Part shown: positions 8,825 to 17,926 of the stretch, one piece after another | Layout of the letters: each line of letters begins with the position of its first letter | Numbering within the stretch: the stretch's first letter is position 1 | Assembly: GCF_028532725.1 (NCBI RefSeq) | Contig: NZ_JAQKGU010000004.1 | Coordinates: 124,001-188,000 of the forward strand | Length of the DNA: 64,000 bases | Direction: 5' to 3' | Source: Desulfovibrio sp. Fe33 | GTDB taxonomy: Bacteria; Desulfobacterota; Desulfovibrionia; Desulfovibrionales; Desulfovibrionaceae | Notes under the pieces: model-generated | Databases searched by the model: none | Told to the model about the DNA's origin: nothing | The model's input: the letters and a program-made list of their open reading frames with translations, nothing else | Program-made: the position numbers and the translations under genes

Positions 8825-8875
8825 CGTCGTGAATTCGACGGTTGTCCCGGTGAAGCCGCCGGGCGCGTCGGACGA

Positions 8876-10279
8876 TTAGAGATAGATTGCCGTGACCGCG
8901 ATCATCGACAGCAGGTAGAATAGGCCGAATATGCCGCCCAGCGCCCACCAGCGCGCCTGGCTGATGTAGCCCGCGCCGTACCATATGGGCGACGGCCCGG
9001 TGGCGTAGGGCGTGATGATGCCCATGAGGCCCAGGGAACCGGCCAGCATGAGGGCGATCTTGGGCAGCATTTCGGGCGGCACCAGCGGGGCGGCCGTGGC
9101 CATGAACAGGGGAAGCAGGGCCGTGGTGTGCGCCGTGGTGCTGGCGAAGAAGTAGTGGAGCACGAAAAAGAGGACGACCAGCAGGAGCACCACCGTCGCC
9201 GGGGCCATGCCCGCCAGGTTGGTGGATATCATGTTGCCCACCCAGGCGAGTACTCCGGTCTGCTTGAGCCCGGCGGCCATGGCGACCAGAGTGGCGAACC
9301 ATGTCAGGACGTTCCATGCCCCCTTGTTGGTGATGACGTCCTCCCAGGATATGATGCCCGTGAGAACCATGAGAACGAGAACGAAGATGGCGGCCACGGT
9401 GGAATCCACATGCAGTTGCTTGCCGAATACCCAGAAGACGAGGGCCAGGAGGGCATAGCCGAGCATCATCAATTCCTTGGTGCTGATGCGGCCCATTTTG
9501 CGCAGCTCCTCGGCGGCCCAGGACGGGGCTTCGGGAGAGTGCTTCAATGTGGGCGGGTAGATCACGTAGCCCAGCCATGGGGTCAGGATGAACAGGGGCA
9601 GCATGGCGGGGATCATGACCGCGGCCCAATCGCCCCAGGAAATGGCCACTCCGGCGCTTTTCTGGATCATGTCCACGGCCAGCAGGTTGGGTGCGAGGGC
9701 GGTCAGGAACATTGAGCTTGTCACGCAGGTGGAGCTGATGCCGACCCAGGTCAGGTATGCGCCCATTTTGCGCGGTTCGTTTTCCGGGGTTGAATTGAAC
9801 ATGGGCGGTATATTGCTGGCGATGGGGTATATGGTGCCCGCGCTGCGCGCCGTGTTGGACGGCATGAACGGGGCCAGGATGGCGTCGGAGAAGGCGATGG
9901 CGTAGCCCAGGCCCAGCGTGGACCGTCCCAGATGGCGGATGAGCAGGAGGCTGATTCTTCGGCCCAGCCCTGTCTTCTGATAGCCCAGGGCGAACATGAA
10001 GGCGGAAAAGATGAGCCAGATGACGCCGTTGGAGAAGCCGGACAAGGCCCAACTGCGGTTGACCTCGGGAGTGGGGCCGATGAGTCCGAGAACCGCAGTC
10101 AGGGCGACGCCGGACAGGCCCACCAGGGCGGCCGGGACCGGTTCTATGATGAGTCCGACCACGACGCCCGCAAATATGGCGAGAAAATACCACGCCTGGG
10201 GGCTCAGACCTTCCGGCGTCGGCAGGATGGCCAGAATGACGGCCACGATTACCGGGGAGAATTTCAAGAGAGTCTTCAT
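8876..10279 (-). CDS. DASS family organic-anion transporter
   Basis: A 467-residue, very hydrophobic protein of the divalent anion:sodium symporter family (CitT, TtdT and SodiT relatives). It carries the two SNT-type substrate/sodium motifs: MPSNTARSAGTI in the first half and ASTTAHTTALLPL in the second. FSNGVIWLIFSAFMFALGYQKTGLGRR is typical of the CitT branch. Likely substrates are C4-dicarboxylates, citrate or tartrate; the sequence does not tell which, nor exchange versus sodium symport. A GAGG site lies 8 nt before the ATG. It is monocistronic. Confidence 0.85.
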   Translation of the reverse strand: MKTLLKFSPVIVAVILAILPTPEGLSPQAWYFLAIFAGVVVGLIIEPVPAALVGLSGVALTAVLGLIGPTPEVNRSWALSGFSNGVIWLIFSAFMFALGYQKTGLGRRISLLLIRHLGRSTLGLGYAIAFSDAILAPFMPSNTARSAGTIYPIASNIPPMFNSTPENEPRKMGAYLTWVGISSTCVTSSMFLTALAPNLLAVDMIQKSAGVAISWGDWAAVMIPAMLPLFILTPWLGYVIYPPTLKHSPEAPSWAAEELRKMGRISTKELMMLGYALLALVFWVFGKQLHVDSTVAAIFVLVLMVLTGIISWEDVITNKGAWNVLTWFATLVAMAAGLKQTGVLAWVGNMISTNLAGMAPATVVLLLVVLFFVLHYFFASTTAHTTALLPLFMATAAPLVPPEMLPKIALMLAGSLGLMGIITPYATGPSPIWYGAGYISQARWWALGGIFGLFYLLSMIAVTAIYL

Positions 10280-10493
10280 GGCATCAACCTCGATTTAGCG
10301 CGCTTTTGGCGGTGAAGCTGAAGAGATGACCTGTTGACGGGGCTCATCGAGACGCGCGGAACACCCTGCGCCCCTATTTTCCTACATGCCTGAACCAAGT
10401 TGGAGCGTCAATGCGTCTTCCAGATCTGTCAGGGTGTGTCGGTCTCTGAATAGTGCCGGAATGGGCGGGATGGCGGTTCTTAGCCGGGGGGCA

Positions 10494-10531
10494 AGAAAAA
10501 AGCGGTTGCATCGGATTTGATGCAACCGCTT
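10494..10531 (-). terminator. Terminator of initiator tRNA copy 1
   Basis: A 13-bp stem (10500-10512 with 10519-10531) is followed, on the minus strand, by a run of six Ts. It begins about 8 nt after the tRNA 3' end. Confidence 0.9.
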
Positions 10532-10538
10532 GATTTCC

Positions 10539-10615
<77 letters not shown>

Positions 10616-10630
10616 TCATGTAAGAAGGAG

Positions 10631-10659
10631 TATCTAAGTTGGGCAGCTGGAATTGTCAA
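10631..10659 (-). promoter_or_regulatory. Promoter of initiator tRNA copy 1
   Basis: On the minus strand TTGACA (10654-10659) and TAGATA (10631-10636) are 17 nt apart. The arrangement repeats at the second tRNA copy, which supports it. Confidence 0.65.
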
Positions 10660-10833
10660 CAGGAAAAATACGTTATGTTGGAGCGGGGAGAGGTTGAAAC
10701 AATCCGGGGCGGGCCGGGAACCGTGTGGAATGAGCCGGATACGGCGGGCGGTTGCGGCATTTTTTCGATCGTCGTCAGAGGTGTTTTTTTGTTGGGGAAA
10801 AAATCGCTGCGGGCTGGCGAAAATGGGAGGGCA

Positions 10834-10871
10834 AGAAAAAAGCGGTTGCATCAGATTTGATGCAACCGCTT
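10834..10871 (-). terminator. Terminator of initiator tRNA copy 2
   Basis: Nearly the same hairpin as for copy 1 (13-bp stem, one loop base changed) followed by six Ts on the minus strand. Confidence 0.9.
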
Positions 10872-10879
10872 GATTTCCT

Positions 10880-10956
<77 letters not shown>

Positions 10957-10971
10957 TCACGTGAGAAGAGG

Positions 10972-11000
10972 TTTCTAGGTTGGTGACGGAAAATTGTCAA
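10972..11000 (-). promoter_or_regulatory. Promoter of initiator tRNA copy 2
   Basis: On the minus strand TTGACA (10995-11000) and TAGAAA (10972-10977) are separated by 17 nt, a good sigma-70 match placed just upstream of the tRNA. Confidence 0.7.
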
Positions 11001-11117
11001 CAACAAAATCTAGAAAATTCCAAAATAGTTTTATGAACCGGCGGAGCCGTTGTCCGGCCGGGGAAGGGCAAGCTAGAAGTTTACAACCGCAGCCGAATTC
11101 CGTAGAGAATCACCCCT

Positions 11118-11840
11118 ATGAGCAACGCAGAAAAATTTTCCGTGGTCCTGCCTGTTTTCAACGAGCAGGACAACCTGCAGACCCTGTTCGCCGAGATCAG
11201 GGCTGCGGCCGACTCCACGGGCCGCCCCTGGGAGGCCGTGTTCGTGGACGACTGCAGCACGGACCGAAGCCTTTCCATGATCCGGGAGCTGGCCGAGAGA
11301 CATCCCGAAGTGCGCTATGTCGCCTTTGCCGAGAACCGCGGCCAGTCCGCGGCCTTTTGCGCCGGGTTCGACGCGGTCGAGTCGGAAATAGTGGTCACCA
11401 TGGACGCGGATTTACAGAACGATCCCGCGGACATCCCCGACATGCTCGCCGCATTCGGCCATGACTGCGAGATGGTCATCGGCTGGCGCGCCAGGCGCAG
11501 GGATACCTTCATCAAACGCATATCGTCGAGGATCGCCAACAAGATCCGCGATTCCATCGTGGACGACGGCGTGCACGACACCGGCTGTTCTCTCAAGGTC
11601 ATGCGTACGGATTTGCTGCGCCGACTTCCCCGGTTCAAGAACATGCACCGTTACTTCCCCATTCTGATGAAGATGGAAGGCGCGCGCATCCGCGAGGTCA
11701 AGGTCAACCACCGGGAGCGTGGGGCGGGCGTGTCCAAGTACGGCACCCTGGATCGGGCCATGGCGGGCATCTATGACCTCATCGGCGTCAAGTGGCTCAT
11801 CAAGCGGCACATCGGCTATACCGTCAAAGAGCAAAAATAG
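11118..11840 (+). CDS. Family 2 glycosyltransferase (DPM1/ArnC-like)
   Basis: A 240-residue inverting GT-A glycosyltransferase. It begins SVVLPVFNEQDNLQTLFAEI, contains VFVDDCSTDRS and the metal-binding DADLQND, and ends without the two transmembrane helices of ArnC or GtrB. Family members usually transfer a sugar from a nucleotide donor to a polyprenyl phosphate at the cytoplasmic face. The next gene, 2 nt after the stop, encodes a membrane LAB_N protein, which may anchor or partner it. Donor and acceptor cannot be read from the sequence. Confidence 0.85.
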   Translation: MSNAEKFSVVLPVFNEQDNLQTLFAEIRAAADSTGRPWEAVFVDDCSTDRSLSMIRELAERHPEVRYVAFAENRGQSAAFCAGFDAVESEIVVTMDADLQNDPADIPDMLAAFGHDCEMVIGWRARRRDTFIKRISSRIANKIRDSIVDDGVHDTGCSLKVMRTDLLRRLPRFKNMHRYFPILMKMEGARIREVKVNHRERGAGVSKYGTLDRAMAGIYDLIGVKWLIKRHIGYTVKEQK

Positions 11841-11842
11841 GC

Positions 11843-12103
11843 ATGAGCCTGCCCGAGTACTGGTGGCTGCTGTTTCTGGCCGCGGCCGTTCAGGGACTTT
11901 TTTTCGCGCGAATCATGATTTTACGAATGCGCGGCAAAGAGGTATATTCCCTGTCGCGTCCGGCGCAGGCGGCCCTGGCGGTTTCCGGTCTGGCCGGGTT
12001 GGCCTACGGATGGTTGCAGCGCGATCCGCTGTTTTTCCTGGGCCAGGTTTGTTTGCTGATTCTCTACTACCGCATACAGCGGGAGCAAAATGACCTTGGA
12101 TAA
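11843..12103 (+). CDS. LAB_N (lipid-A-disaccharide synthase N-terminal) domain protein
   Basis: An 86-residue membrane protein with about three hydrophobic segments. The pattern GWLQRDPLFFLGQVCLLILYYRIQ matches the LAB_N domain (PF07578), often found alone next to GT2 polyprenyl-phosphate glycosyltransferases. I chose the ATG at 11843 (MSLPEYWW) because it follows the GT2 stop and begins the domain. It probably works in lipid-linked sugar export or modification with the GT2. It overlaps the next gene by 14 bp. Confidence 0.8.
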   Translation: MSLPEYWWLLFLAAAVQGLFFARIMILRMRGKEVYSLSRPAQAALAVSGLAGLAYGWLQRDPLFFLGQVCLLILYYRIQREQNDLG

Positions 12104-12803
12104 ACGAGAATCCAATCTGAATTACAAATCCCTGGCCAAGGGCTTGATCATGCTCGCCGCTCTCGGCGGAGCCGTGTATCTCTCCAGGGCCATCGGATTG
12201 GGCGATATGCTTTCGGACACCCAGTGGTTCAACGACCATGTGCTCGGGAGCGGGCCGCTTTCTGTCGTCATCTTTCTTGCCGTGGGCGCGGCTTTCACTG
12301 CCGTGGGGCTTCCCCGCCAGCTTGTCGGCTTTCTGGGCGGCTTTGCTTTCGGCGCCATCGGAGGCACGGTGCTGTCCACGTTGGGCGCGGGCCTGGGATG
12401 CGCCGCGGCCGCCCTCTACGCCCGCATGGGCGGACGGGATCTGGTGGAGCGCAAGCTCGGCCCCCGCGTGCACAAGATCAACCGTTTTCTCCAGCACGAA
12501 CCGTTCAACACGGCCCTGGCCATTCGGCTGTTTCCCCTGGGCTCCAACCTGATTACGAATCTGGCCGCCGGGGTCAGCTCCATTCCCCTTATGCCGTTTG
12601 TGGTAGGCTCGACCCTGGGCTACATTCCGCAGAATTTCATCTTCGCACTGTTCGGCGCGGGAATGAACCGTGAATCCGCCACGGGCGTGGCCTTGTCCGT
12701 GGGCATGAGCATCGTGCTTTTCGTGGTCTCCGGGTGGCTGGGCATTCGTGTCTACCGGCGTTATCGCAGGCAGGCAGGCGTCCCGGATGATATAGAGGAT
12801 TAG
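12090..12803 (+). CDS. TVP38/TMEM64 (VTT/DedA-like) membrane protein
   Basis: A 237-residue integral membrane protein of the VTT-domain family. GLPRQLVGFLGGFAFGAIGGTVLSTLGAG and RLFPLGSNLITNLAAGVSSIP are the two conserved re-entrant-type segments. Members act in lipid scrambling or undecaprenyl-phosphate and phospholipid recycling. GGGAG precedes the ATG inside the LAB_N gene, indicating coupled translation. The stop overlaps the convergent PAP2 gene by 4 bp. Confidence 0.8.
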   Translation: MTLDKRESNLNYKSLAKGLIMLAALGGAVYLSRAIGLGDMLSDTQWFNDHVLGSGPLSVVIFLAVGAAFTAVGLPRQLVGFLGGFAFGAIGGTVLSTLGAGLGCAAAALYARMGGRDLVERKLGPRVHKINRFLQHEPFNTALAIRLFPLGSNLITNLAAGVSSIPLMPFVVGSTLGYIPQNFIFALFGAGMNRESATGVALSVGMSIVLFVVSGWLGIRVYRRYRRQAGVPDDIED

Positions 12804-13396
12804 TCCGGGCGCAGGGCCGGGTATCGGCGCGAAAGCTCCTTCCAGAGAAGCCAGACCGCCCCGGCGACGACCACGCCCCATAGCCATCCGGCCAGGACGT
12901 CCGTGGGAAAATGCTTGCCCAGATAGATGCGGGAATAGCCCGACAGGAGCGACACGAGAATCGGCCATCCCTTGAGGCCCGGCCACAGGAGCAGGGCGAG
13001 AATGGCGAGGGTCATGGTGTTGGCGCAATGGGCCGAGGGATAAGACGTGCCGCGTTCCTTCGTGCGGACGAAATTGTCCGGTCGCGCCTGCCAGCGCCCG
13101 TTCTCGACGAAGCGGGTCCCGGCCACGACGTTGAGCGGACGGAGCCGGAAAATCTGGTCCTTGGCCAGCTTGGTGGTGAAATCCGACATGCCCATGCCCG
13201 CAAGCAGGACGAGAAAGAATATGATCTGCTTTTTCCCGCCCTTGATTACGGCCGCGATCAGGGCGGCGGCGAGAATGACCATGAGCACCGCCATGGACGA
13301 AAAGAGCGGCATGATGAAATCCAGCAGACCCGAATGCCAGTGCTGGTTGATGAGCAGAAAAAGTTGCAGGTCCCAGGCGGGTGTGGCGAAAAACAT
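12800..13396 (-). CDS. PAP2-family phosphatase
   Basis: A 198-residue membrane phosphatase. The three catalytic motifs are clear: KDQIFRLRP, YPSAHCAN and SGYSRIYLGKHFPTDVLAG, giving the KxxxxxxRP, PSGH-like (here PSAH) and SRxxxxxHxxxD signature. Likely substrates are undecaprenyl pyrophosphate or lipid A phosphates. I chose the ATG at 13396 (MFFATPAW), where the membrane domain begins. It shares its last 4 bp with the convergent DedA-like gene. Confidence 0.9.
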   Translation of the reverse strand: MFFATPAWDLQLFLLINQHWHSGLLDFIMPLFSSMAVLMVILAAALIAAVIKGGKKQIIFFLVLLAGMGMSDFTTKLAKDQIFRLRPLNVVAGTRFVENGRWQARPDNFVRTKERGTSYPSAHCANTMTLAILALLLWPGLKGWPILVSLLSGYSRIYLGKHFPTDVLAGWLWGVVVAGAVWLLWKELSRRYPALRPD

Positions 13397-13492
13397 GGCG
13401 TTCCCCTCGAATTTGGGAATGCATAGCCGTCTTTGGCCCGGCGGGCAACCTTTGGGTTGGCGAACATCGAGAAACGACTGAGAGTCCGATCT

Positions 13493-14626
13493 ATGGATAA
13501 AGCGGTGAAACGAGGGCGGCTGGCTGTGACCATGCCCCGGCTGAGCCGGTACGGCGGCGCGGAATCCTTTGCCTGGCGTTTGAGCGAGGCGCTGGCTGCG
13601 CGCGGGCATGAGGTGGATTTCATCTGCGCCCGCTGCGAGACCGAGCCGCCGGATGGAGTGGAGCCCGTGGTGCTGGGCAGATTCGGGGCCTTCAGGCTGG
13701 TCAAGCTGCTGTGGTTCGCCTATGCGGCGGACAGGGCGTGTCGGCGGGGCGGTTATGATCTGGTTTTCGGCATGGGCAAAACCCTGAATCAGGATATCCT
13801 GCGCATCGGCGGCGGCCCCATCTCCAAGTTCTGGGAACTCTCCCGGCGCGCGTGGCCCGAGGGGTTCGCCCGTTCCTTCAAGATGTTCCGCCGGAAACTT
13901 TCTCCCGGCAACTGGGCTATTTTCGCTATCGACCGCATTCGCATGAAGCGGACTCCGCGCATCGTTTGCGTCTCTCATTTGGTCCGCGACTGGCTGGTCG
14001 AGGCCCATCCCTTCCTCCGCACGGAGGGTATCGACGTGATCTACAACCGTCCCGACCTTGAGCGGTTTTCGCCGGTCGAAGATCAGGAGCGGCTGCGGTT
14101 GCGCGCCGCGTCCGGCATCCGCGAGGACCAGGTGGTCGTGGCCACGGCGGCAACAAATTTCGCCCTCAAGGGCGTGCGGCATCTCGTGGGGATGCTGTCC
14201 CTGTTGCCCGAGAACTTCGTCCTGCACGTGGCTGGCGGGCGCAACCCCGCCAAGTATGAGCGGGAGGCCCGGGAGCTCGGGGTGGCCGACAGGGTGCGGT
14301 TCCTGGGCCGGGTGGACGATATGCCCGCCTTTTACCGCGCCGCCGACGTCTTCATCCTGGCCTCCTTTTACGACGCCTGTTCGAACGCCGTGCTTGAAGC
14401 CCTGGCCTGCGGTTGCCGGTCCGTGTCGAGCGCAATGAACGGCAGCGCGTATTTCCTGCCGCAGCGTTGGATTTTCCCCGATCCGGCAGACGAACGCGCC
14501 ATGGCGGAAGTGGTCGCCCGCGTGGCCGGAGAACCGAGGCCCGGGCTCTTCCAGTGGCCGGAGGACCTGCCTTCGGGCCTTGAACCATATGTAATGATGA
14601 TAGAAGCGAAGCTCGCCGGAAAATAG
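13493..14626 (+). CDS. Family 4 glycosyltransferase, WaaG-like
   Basis: About 377 residues with a GT-B fold. The N-terminus reads PRLSRYGGAESFAWRLSEAL and the sugar-nucleotide domain contains VLHVAGG-type and FLGRVDDMPAFYRAADVFILASFYDACSNAVLEALACG motifs with the expected EX7E. The layout, including VFGMGKTLNQDILRIGGG, resembles LPS core glucosyltransferase WaaG. I chose the ATG at 13493; a longer start at 13433 lacks homology. Together with the PAP2 and UXS neighbours it points to LPS or exopolysaccharide synthesis; the acceptor is unknown. Confidence 0.78.
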   Translation: MDKAVKRGRLAVTMPRLSRYGGAESFAWRLSEALAARGHEVDFICARCETEPPDGVEPVVLGRFGAFRLVKLLWFAYAADRACRRGGYDLVFGMGKTLNQDILRIGGGPISKFWELSRRAWPEGFARSFKMFRRKLSPGNWAIFAIDRIRMKRTPRIVCVSHLVRDWLVEAHPFLRTEGIDVIYNRPDLERFSPVEDQERLRLRAASGIREDQVVVATAATNFALKGVRHLVGMLSLLPENFVLHVAGGRNPAKYEREARELGVADRVRFLGRVDDMPAFYRAADVFILASFYDACSNAVLEALACGCRSVSSAMNGSAYFLPQRWIFPDPADERAMAEVVARVAGEPRPGLFQWPEDLPSGLEPYVMMIEAKLAGK

Positions 14627-14633
14627 CGGGTCC

Positions 14634-14688
14634 GGTCCAACGCGAAGCGGCCGGGGGATATTCTCCCCCGGCCGCTTCGCGTTGGACC
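14634..14688. terminator. Perfect 25-bp inverted repeat between convergent genes
   Basis: Arms 14634-14658 and 14664-14688 are exact reverse complements with a 5-nt loop. There is no T-run, so it is not a classical intrinsic terminator, but its position between convergent stops suggests it blocks read-through or stabilises mRNA ends. Confidence 0.7.
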
Positions 14689-14715
14689 CTCGTCATCCGT
14701 CTTCTCAATTCCGGA

Positions 14716-15666
14716 TTATAGGGAATTGAGCTTGCCCTCGAAGTATTCGATGGTCCGGGAAAGCCCGGTTCGCAGGGCCACGGTGGGCTCCCAACCCAGC
14801 GTTTCCCGGGCCAGGGAGATGTCGGGCCTGCGCTGCATGGGGTCGTCCGAGGGAAGGGGCCTGTTGACGATTTTTGACTTCGAGCCGGTCAGGTCGATGA
14901 CCGCCTCCGCCAGTTCGCGGATGGTGAATTCGTCGGGATTGCCCAGATTCATGGGGCCGATGAATTCGTCGTCCGTGTCCTCCATGAACCGGATCATGCC
15001 GTCAACCATGTCGGTGACGTAGCAGAAGCTGCGGGTTTGCTCTCCGCCTCCGTAAACCGTGATGTCCTGGCCCTTGAGCGCCTGGATGACGAAGTTGGAA
15101 ACCACCCGCCCGTCGTCCATGGCCATGTGCGGCCCATAGGTGTTGAAGATGCGGCAAACCTTGATGCGCAGGTTGTGCTGGCGATGGTAGTCGAAAAACA
15201 GGGTCTCCGCGCACCGTTTGCCTTCGTCGTAGCACGACCGCAGGCCGATGGGATTGACGTTGCCCCAGTATCCCTCGGGCTGGGGATGGACTTCGGGGTC
15301 GCCGTACACCTCCGAGGTGGACGCCTGGAAAATCTTGGCCTTGAGCCGTTTGGCCAGCCCGAGCATGTTGATGGCCCCGTGAACCGAGGTCTTGGTGGTT
15401 TGCACCGGATCGTGTTGGTAGTGGATGGGCGAGGCCGGGCAGGCCAGGTTGTAGATTTCATCCACTTCCACGTAGAGCGGGAAGGTCACGTCGTGCCGGA
15501 CCACTTCAAAATAGGGGTTGTCCAGCAGGTGCAGGATGTTGCTTTTGCTTCCCGTAAAGAAATTATCCACGCAGATGACCTCGCGGCCCATGTCCAAAAG
15601 CCGTTCGCACAGGTGCGAGCCGAGGAATCCCGAGCCGCCGGTAACGAGTACGCGATTTTTCATCAT
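14716..15666 (-). CDS. UDP-glucuronate decarboxylase (UDP-xylose synthase)
   Basis: About 316 residues of the extended SDR family. It shows the NAD loop [12 protein letters not shown], the catalytic YDEGKR (YxxxK), and the signatures [11 protein letters not shown] and [14 protein letters not shown] of UXS enzymes that make UDP-xylose from UDP-glucuronate. I chose ATG 15666 (next to another at 15663); a further upstream ATG has no ribosome site. The product would feed glycan assembly by the neighbouring transferases. Confidence 0.9.
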   Translation of the reverse strand: MMKNRVLVTGGSGFLGSHLCERLLDMGREVICVDNFFTGSKSNILHLLDNPYFEVVRHDVTFPLYVEVDEIYNLACPASPIHYQHDPVQTTKTSVHGAINMLGLAKRLKAKIFQASTSEVYGDPEVHPQPEGYWGNVNPIGLRSCYDEGKRCAETLFFDYHRQHNLRIKVCRIFNTYGPHMAMDDGRVVSNFVIQALKGQDITVYGGGEQTRSFCYVTDMVDGMIRFMEDTDDEFIGPMNLGNPDEFTIRELAEAVIDLTGSKSKIVNRPLPSDDPMQRRPDISLARETLGWEPTVALRTGLSRTIEYFEGKLNSL

Positions 15667-15851
15667 GCCGCCCGTTTGCATGATATTCGGCGGTCCGTCA
15701 ACCGGGAGGAAAGCCCTTTACTGTTCGGGGGCGGACGGTTTAAGAGAAATTGTAAATAAATTCCGGGCTCCGTGTTTCGCTTTGGATTCAACTGGTTGAC
15801 GAGGTCTTTCGGAGCGGGTGCGGTCCGGCGCAAAACCGACAGGATTGTCCG

Positions 15852-16556
15852 ATGATAGTAAATGTTGTTGAGTGCTTATCCGGCGCAAAGCGCGCCAAGG
15901 GGCTGGTCATAATCGTGGACGTTTTCCGTTCCACCACTCTGGGCTGCTTCCTGGTCGCCGGCGGCGCGGCCGAATACATCGTCACCGACAGTCTGGACAG
16001 GGCGCGGGCCATGGCCGCCGAGCGCGGAGGCAAGGTCATCGGCGAACTGGTCGACGTTCCGACCAGTGAATTCGATTACCTCAACTCTCCCGCGCTCATC
16101 GAAAAGGTGGACATCCGGGGCGAGACCCTGCTGCATGTGACCAACGCGGGCACTCGGGGGCTCATGGTCTGCACCGAAGCGGACGAGGTCCTCATGGGCT
16201 CCTTCGTCAACGCCAATGCCGTGGTGGAGTACGTTCGGGCCAAACAGCCCGAAGTCGTCACCCTGGTGGCCATGGGCACCGGCGGGACCATGCGCGCCCA
16301 GGAAGACATGATGTGCGCCATGTATATCAAAAATGAGATTGAAGGATATCCCAACAGCTTCAAGACATTGAAGAATTTTCTTCACGACGTGGACACCGCC
16401 GCCAAGTTCTTCGACGACGCCCGAGAGGACTGCCCGGAAGAGGACTTTGATTTGTGCATGGATCTCGACCGCTTCGACTTTGTGCTTAAGGGAGAGCCGA
16501 TCGAGGGCGGCGTGCGGCTCGTAAAGGTTCCCGTGCCGGGAGGACAAATCGCCTAG
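15852..16556 (+). CDS. comB: 2-phosphosulfolactate phosphatase family protein
   Basis: A 234-residue ComB-like protein. VIIVDVFRSTTLGCFLVAGGA matches the ComB metal-site signature, and NSPALIEK, TNAGTRGL and VAMGTGG follow in order. ComB makes sulfolactate in coenzyme M synthesis; in bacteria without coenzyme M the substrate is uncertain, possibly another phosphoester. It ends 8 nt before the GGDEF gene, so the two are probably co-transcribed. Confidence 0.82.
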   Translation: MIVNVVECLSGAKRAKGLVIIVDVFRSTTLGCFLVAGGAAEYIVTDSLDRARAMAAERGGKVIGELVDVPTSEFDYLNSPALIEKVDIRGETLLHVTNAGTRGLMVCTEADEVLMGSFVNANAVVEYVRAKQPEVVTLVAMGTGGTMRAQEDMMCAMYIKNEIEGYPNSFKTLKNFLHDVDTAAKFFDDAREDCPEEDFDLCMDLDRFDFVLKGEPIEGGVRLVKVPVPGGQIA

Positions 16557-16564
16557 GGGGCAAT

Positions 16565-17899
16565 ATGAGTGACCTTGAGCAGAAAATTCTCATAGTCGAC
16601 GATTCCCGGACCAATCTCGCTCTGCTCGGCCACATGCTGCGCGACGTTGATTGCCGGGTGATCGCGGCGGAAAGCGGCGGCGAGGCCGTGGAGTTGGCGC
16701 GCGATAACGATTTCGCGTTGATTCTTCTCGACATCCAGATGCCCGGCATGGACGGGTATGAAGCCGCGTCGAAAATCAAGGAGCACGAGCGCAGCCGTCA
16801 CGTGCCCATCATCTTCATCACCGCCATCTTCCAGGATGACGACAACGTGCGCCAGGGCTACGAAACCGGGGCCGTGGACTACCTTCTCCGGCCCGTGGAC
16901 GGGAATATCCTCCTCAGCAAGGTCAAAGCGTTTCTGGAAATGCATCGCCGAAAGGTGTTGCTTGAGCGGGAAGTGGAGCAGCGGCGCAAAACCGAAGCCG
17001 CGTTGATCGTGGCCGAGGAAAAGTACCGCTCCATCTTCGAGCGGGCCATCGAGGGGATTTTCCAGAGCGGCGCGAACGGCGAGTTCCTGGAGGTCAACCC
17101 CGCCATGCTGCGTATCCTTGGGTACGAGCGCGTGGAGGATGTGGTCGGCAGACCCGGCTTCAGGGAATTGTTCATGGCGGACGAGAGCGAGCAGAGCGTT
17201 TATCAGGATCTCCTTCACCGGCAAGGGGCCGTGAGCGGTTTCGAGTTTCGTCTGCGAAGGCGTGACGGCGAGGTCGTATGGTGCTCGGAATCCTCCAGGT
17301 TGATCCGGACAGCCGAAGGCGAATTCGTCGAAGGAGTCCTAGAGGACGTCACCGAACGCAAGATGGTCGAGCTGGAGCTCAAACGGCTGGCCACCCGCGA
17401 CAGCCTTACCGGCGTCGCCAACCGGTACCGTTTCTTCGACCGGATGGAGCACACGCTGGCCGTGGCGAAGCGGTATGGAACCAGGGCCGCCGTGTTGTTC
17501 GTCGATCTCGACGCCTTCAAGAGCGTCAACGACACCTATGGGCACCAGACCGGGGACGATCTGCTGCGCATGGTCGCCGAGCGGCTGCAGCGCCGGACCA
17601 GGGAATCCGACACGCTGGCGCGTCTGGGCGGAGACGAGTTCGGCATTCTTCTGTCCGGCATCACGGATCAGGAAGGGGTCTTCAACTTCACCCGCAGCCT
17701 CCTCGACGTGGTCCGGCGGCCTTACGACATCGACGGCCGGACGCTGACCATCGGCGCGACCGTCGGCATCAGTTTCTACCCTGAGGACGGCAAGGACACC
17801 GTGACCCTCATCAGCCGCGTTGACGCGGCAATGTACGGAGCCAAGAAAAAGAGATGCGCGGACTTCGGCACCTTCGCCGAATATGATTCATCAAAATAG
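16565..17899 (+). CDS. REC-PAS-GGDEF diguanylate cyclase
   Basis: A 444-residue regulator. A receiver domain (residues 8-125) has VDDS and the phospho-acceptor Asp56 (LLDIQMPGMDG), but the usual lysine before proline is Arg109 (DYLLRP). A linker coiled coil, a PAS domain (about 153-262) and a GGDEF domain follow. The active site GGDEF is intact at 355-359 and the RxxD inhibitory site RESD at 346-349 is present, so it should make cyclic di-GMP with product feedback. No sensor kinase is adjacent. Confidence 0.9.
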   Translation: MSDLEQKILIVDDSRTNLALLGHMLRDVDCRVIAAESGGEAVELARDNDFALILLDIQMPGMDGYEAASKIKEHERSRHVPIIFITAIFQDDDNVRQGYETGAVDYLLRPVDGNILLSKVKAFLEMHRRKVLLEREVEQRRKTEAALIVAEEKYRSIFERAIEGIFQSGANGEFLEVNPAMLRILGYERVEDVVGRPGFRELFMADESEQSVYQDLLHRQGAVSGFEFRLRRRDGEVVWCSESSRLIRTAEGEFVEGVLEDVTERKMVELELKRLATRDSLTGVANRYRFFDRMEHTLAVAKRYGTRAAVLFVDLDAFKSVNDTYGHQTGDDLLRMVAERLQRRTRESDTLARLGGDEFGILLSGITDQEGVFNFTRSLLDVVRRPYDIDGRTLTIGATVGISFYPEDGKDTVTLISRVDAAMYGAKKKRCADFGTFAEYDSSK

Positions 17900-17926
17900 A
17901 CGGTTTGTTTTTCGGCGGATTTTCGT

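Noticed and set aside
8876-10279. Assigning the DASS carrier as a specific citrate or sulfate transporter
   Set aside because: Sequence motifs only support the family; substrate cannot be deduced and no citrate or sulfate genes are adjacent.
12800-14227. Longer version of the PAP2 gene reaching 14227
   Set aside because: The extra 277 codons lie opposite the GT4 gene and have no phosphatase similarity; the domain starts at 13396.
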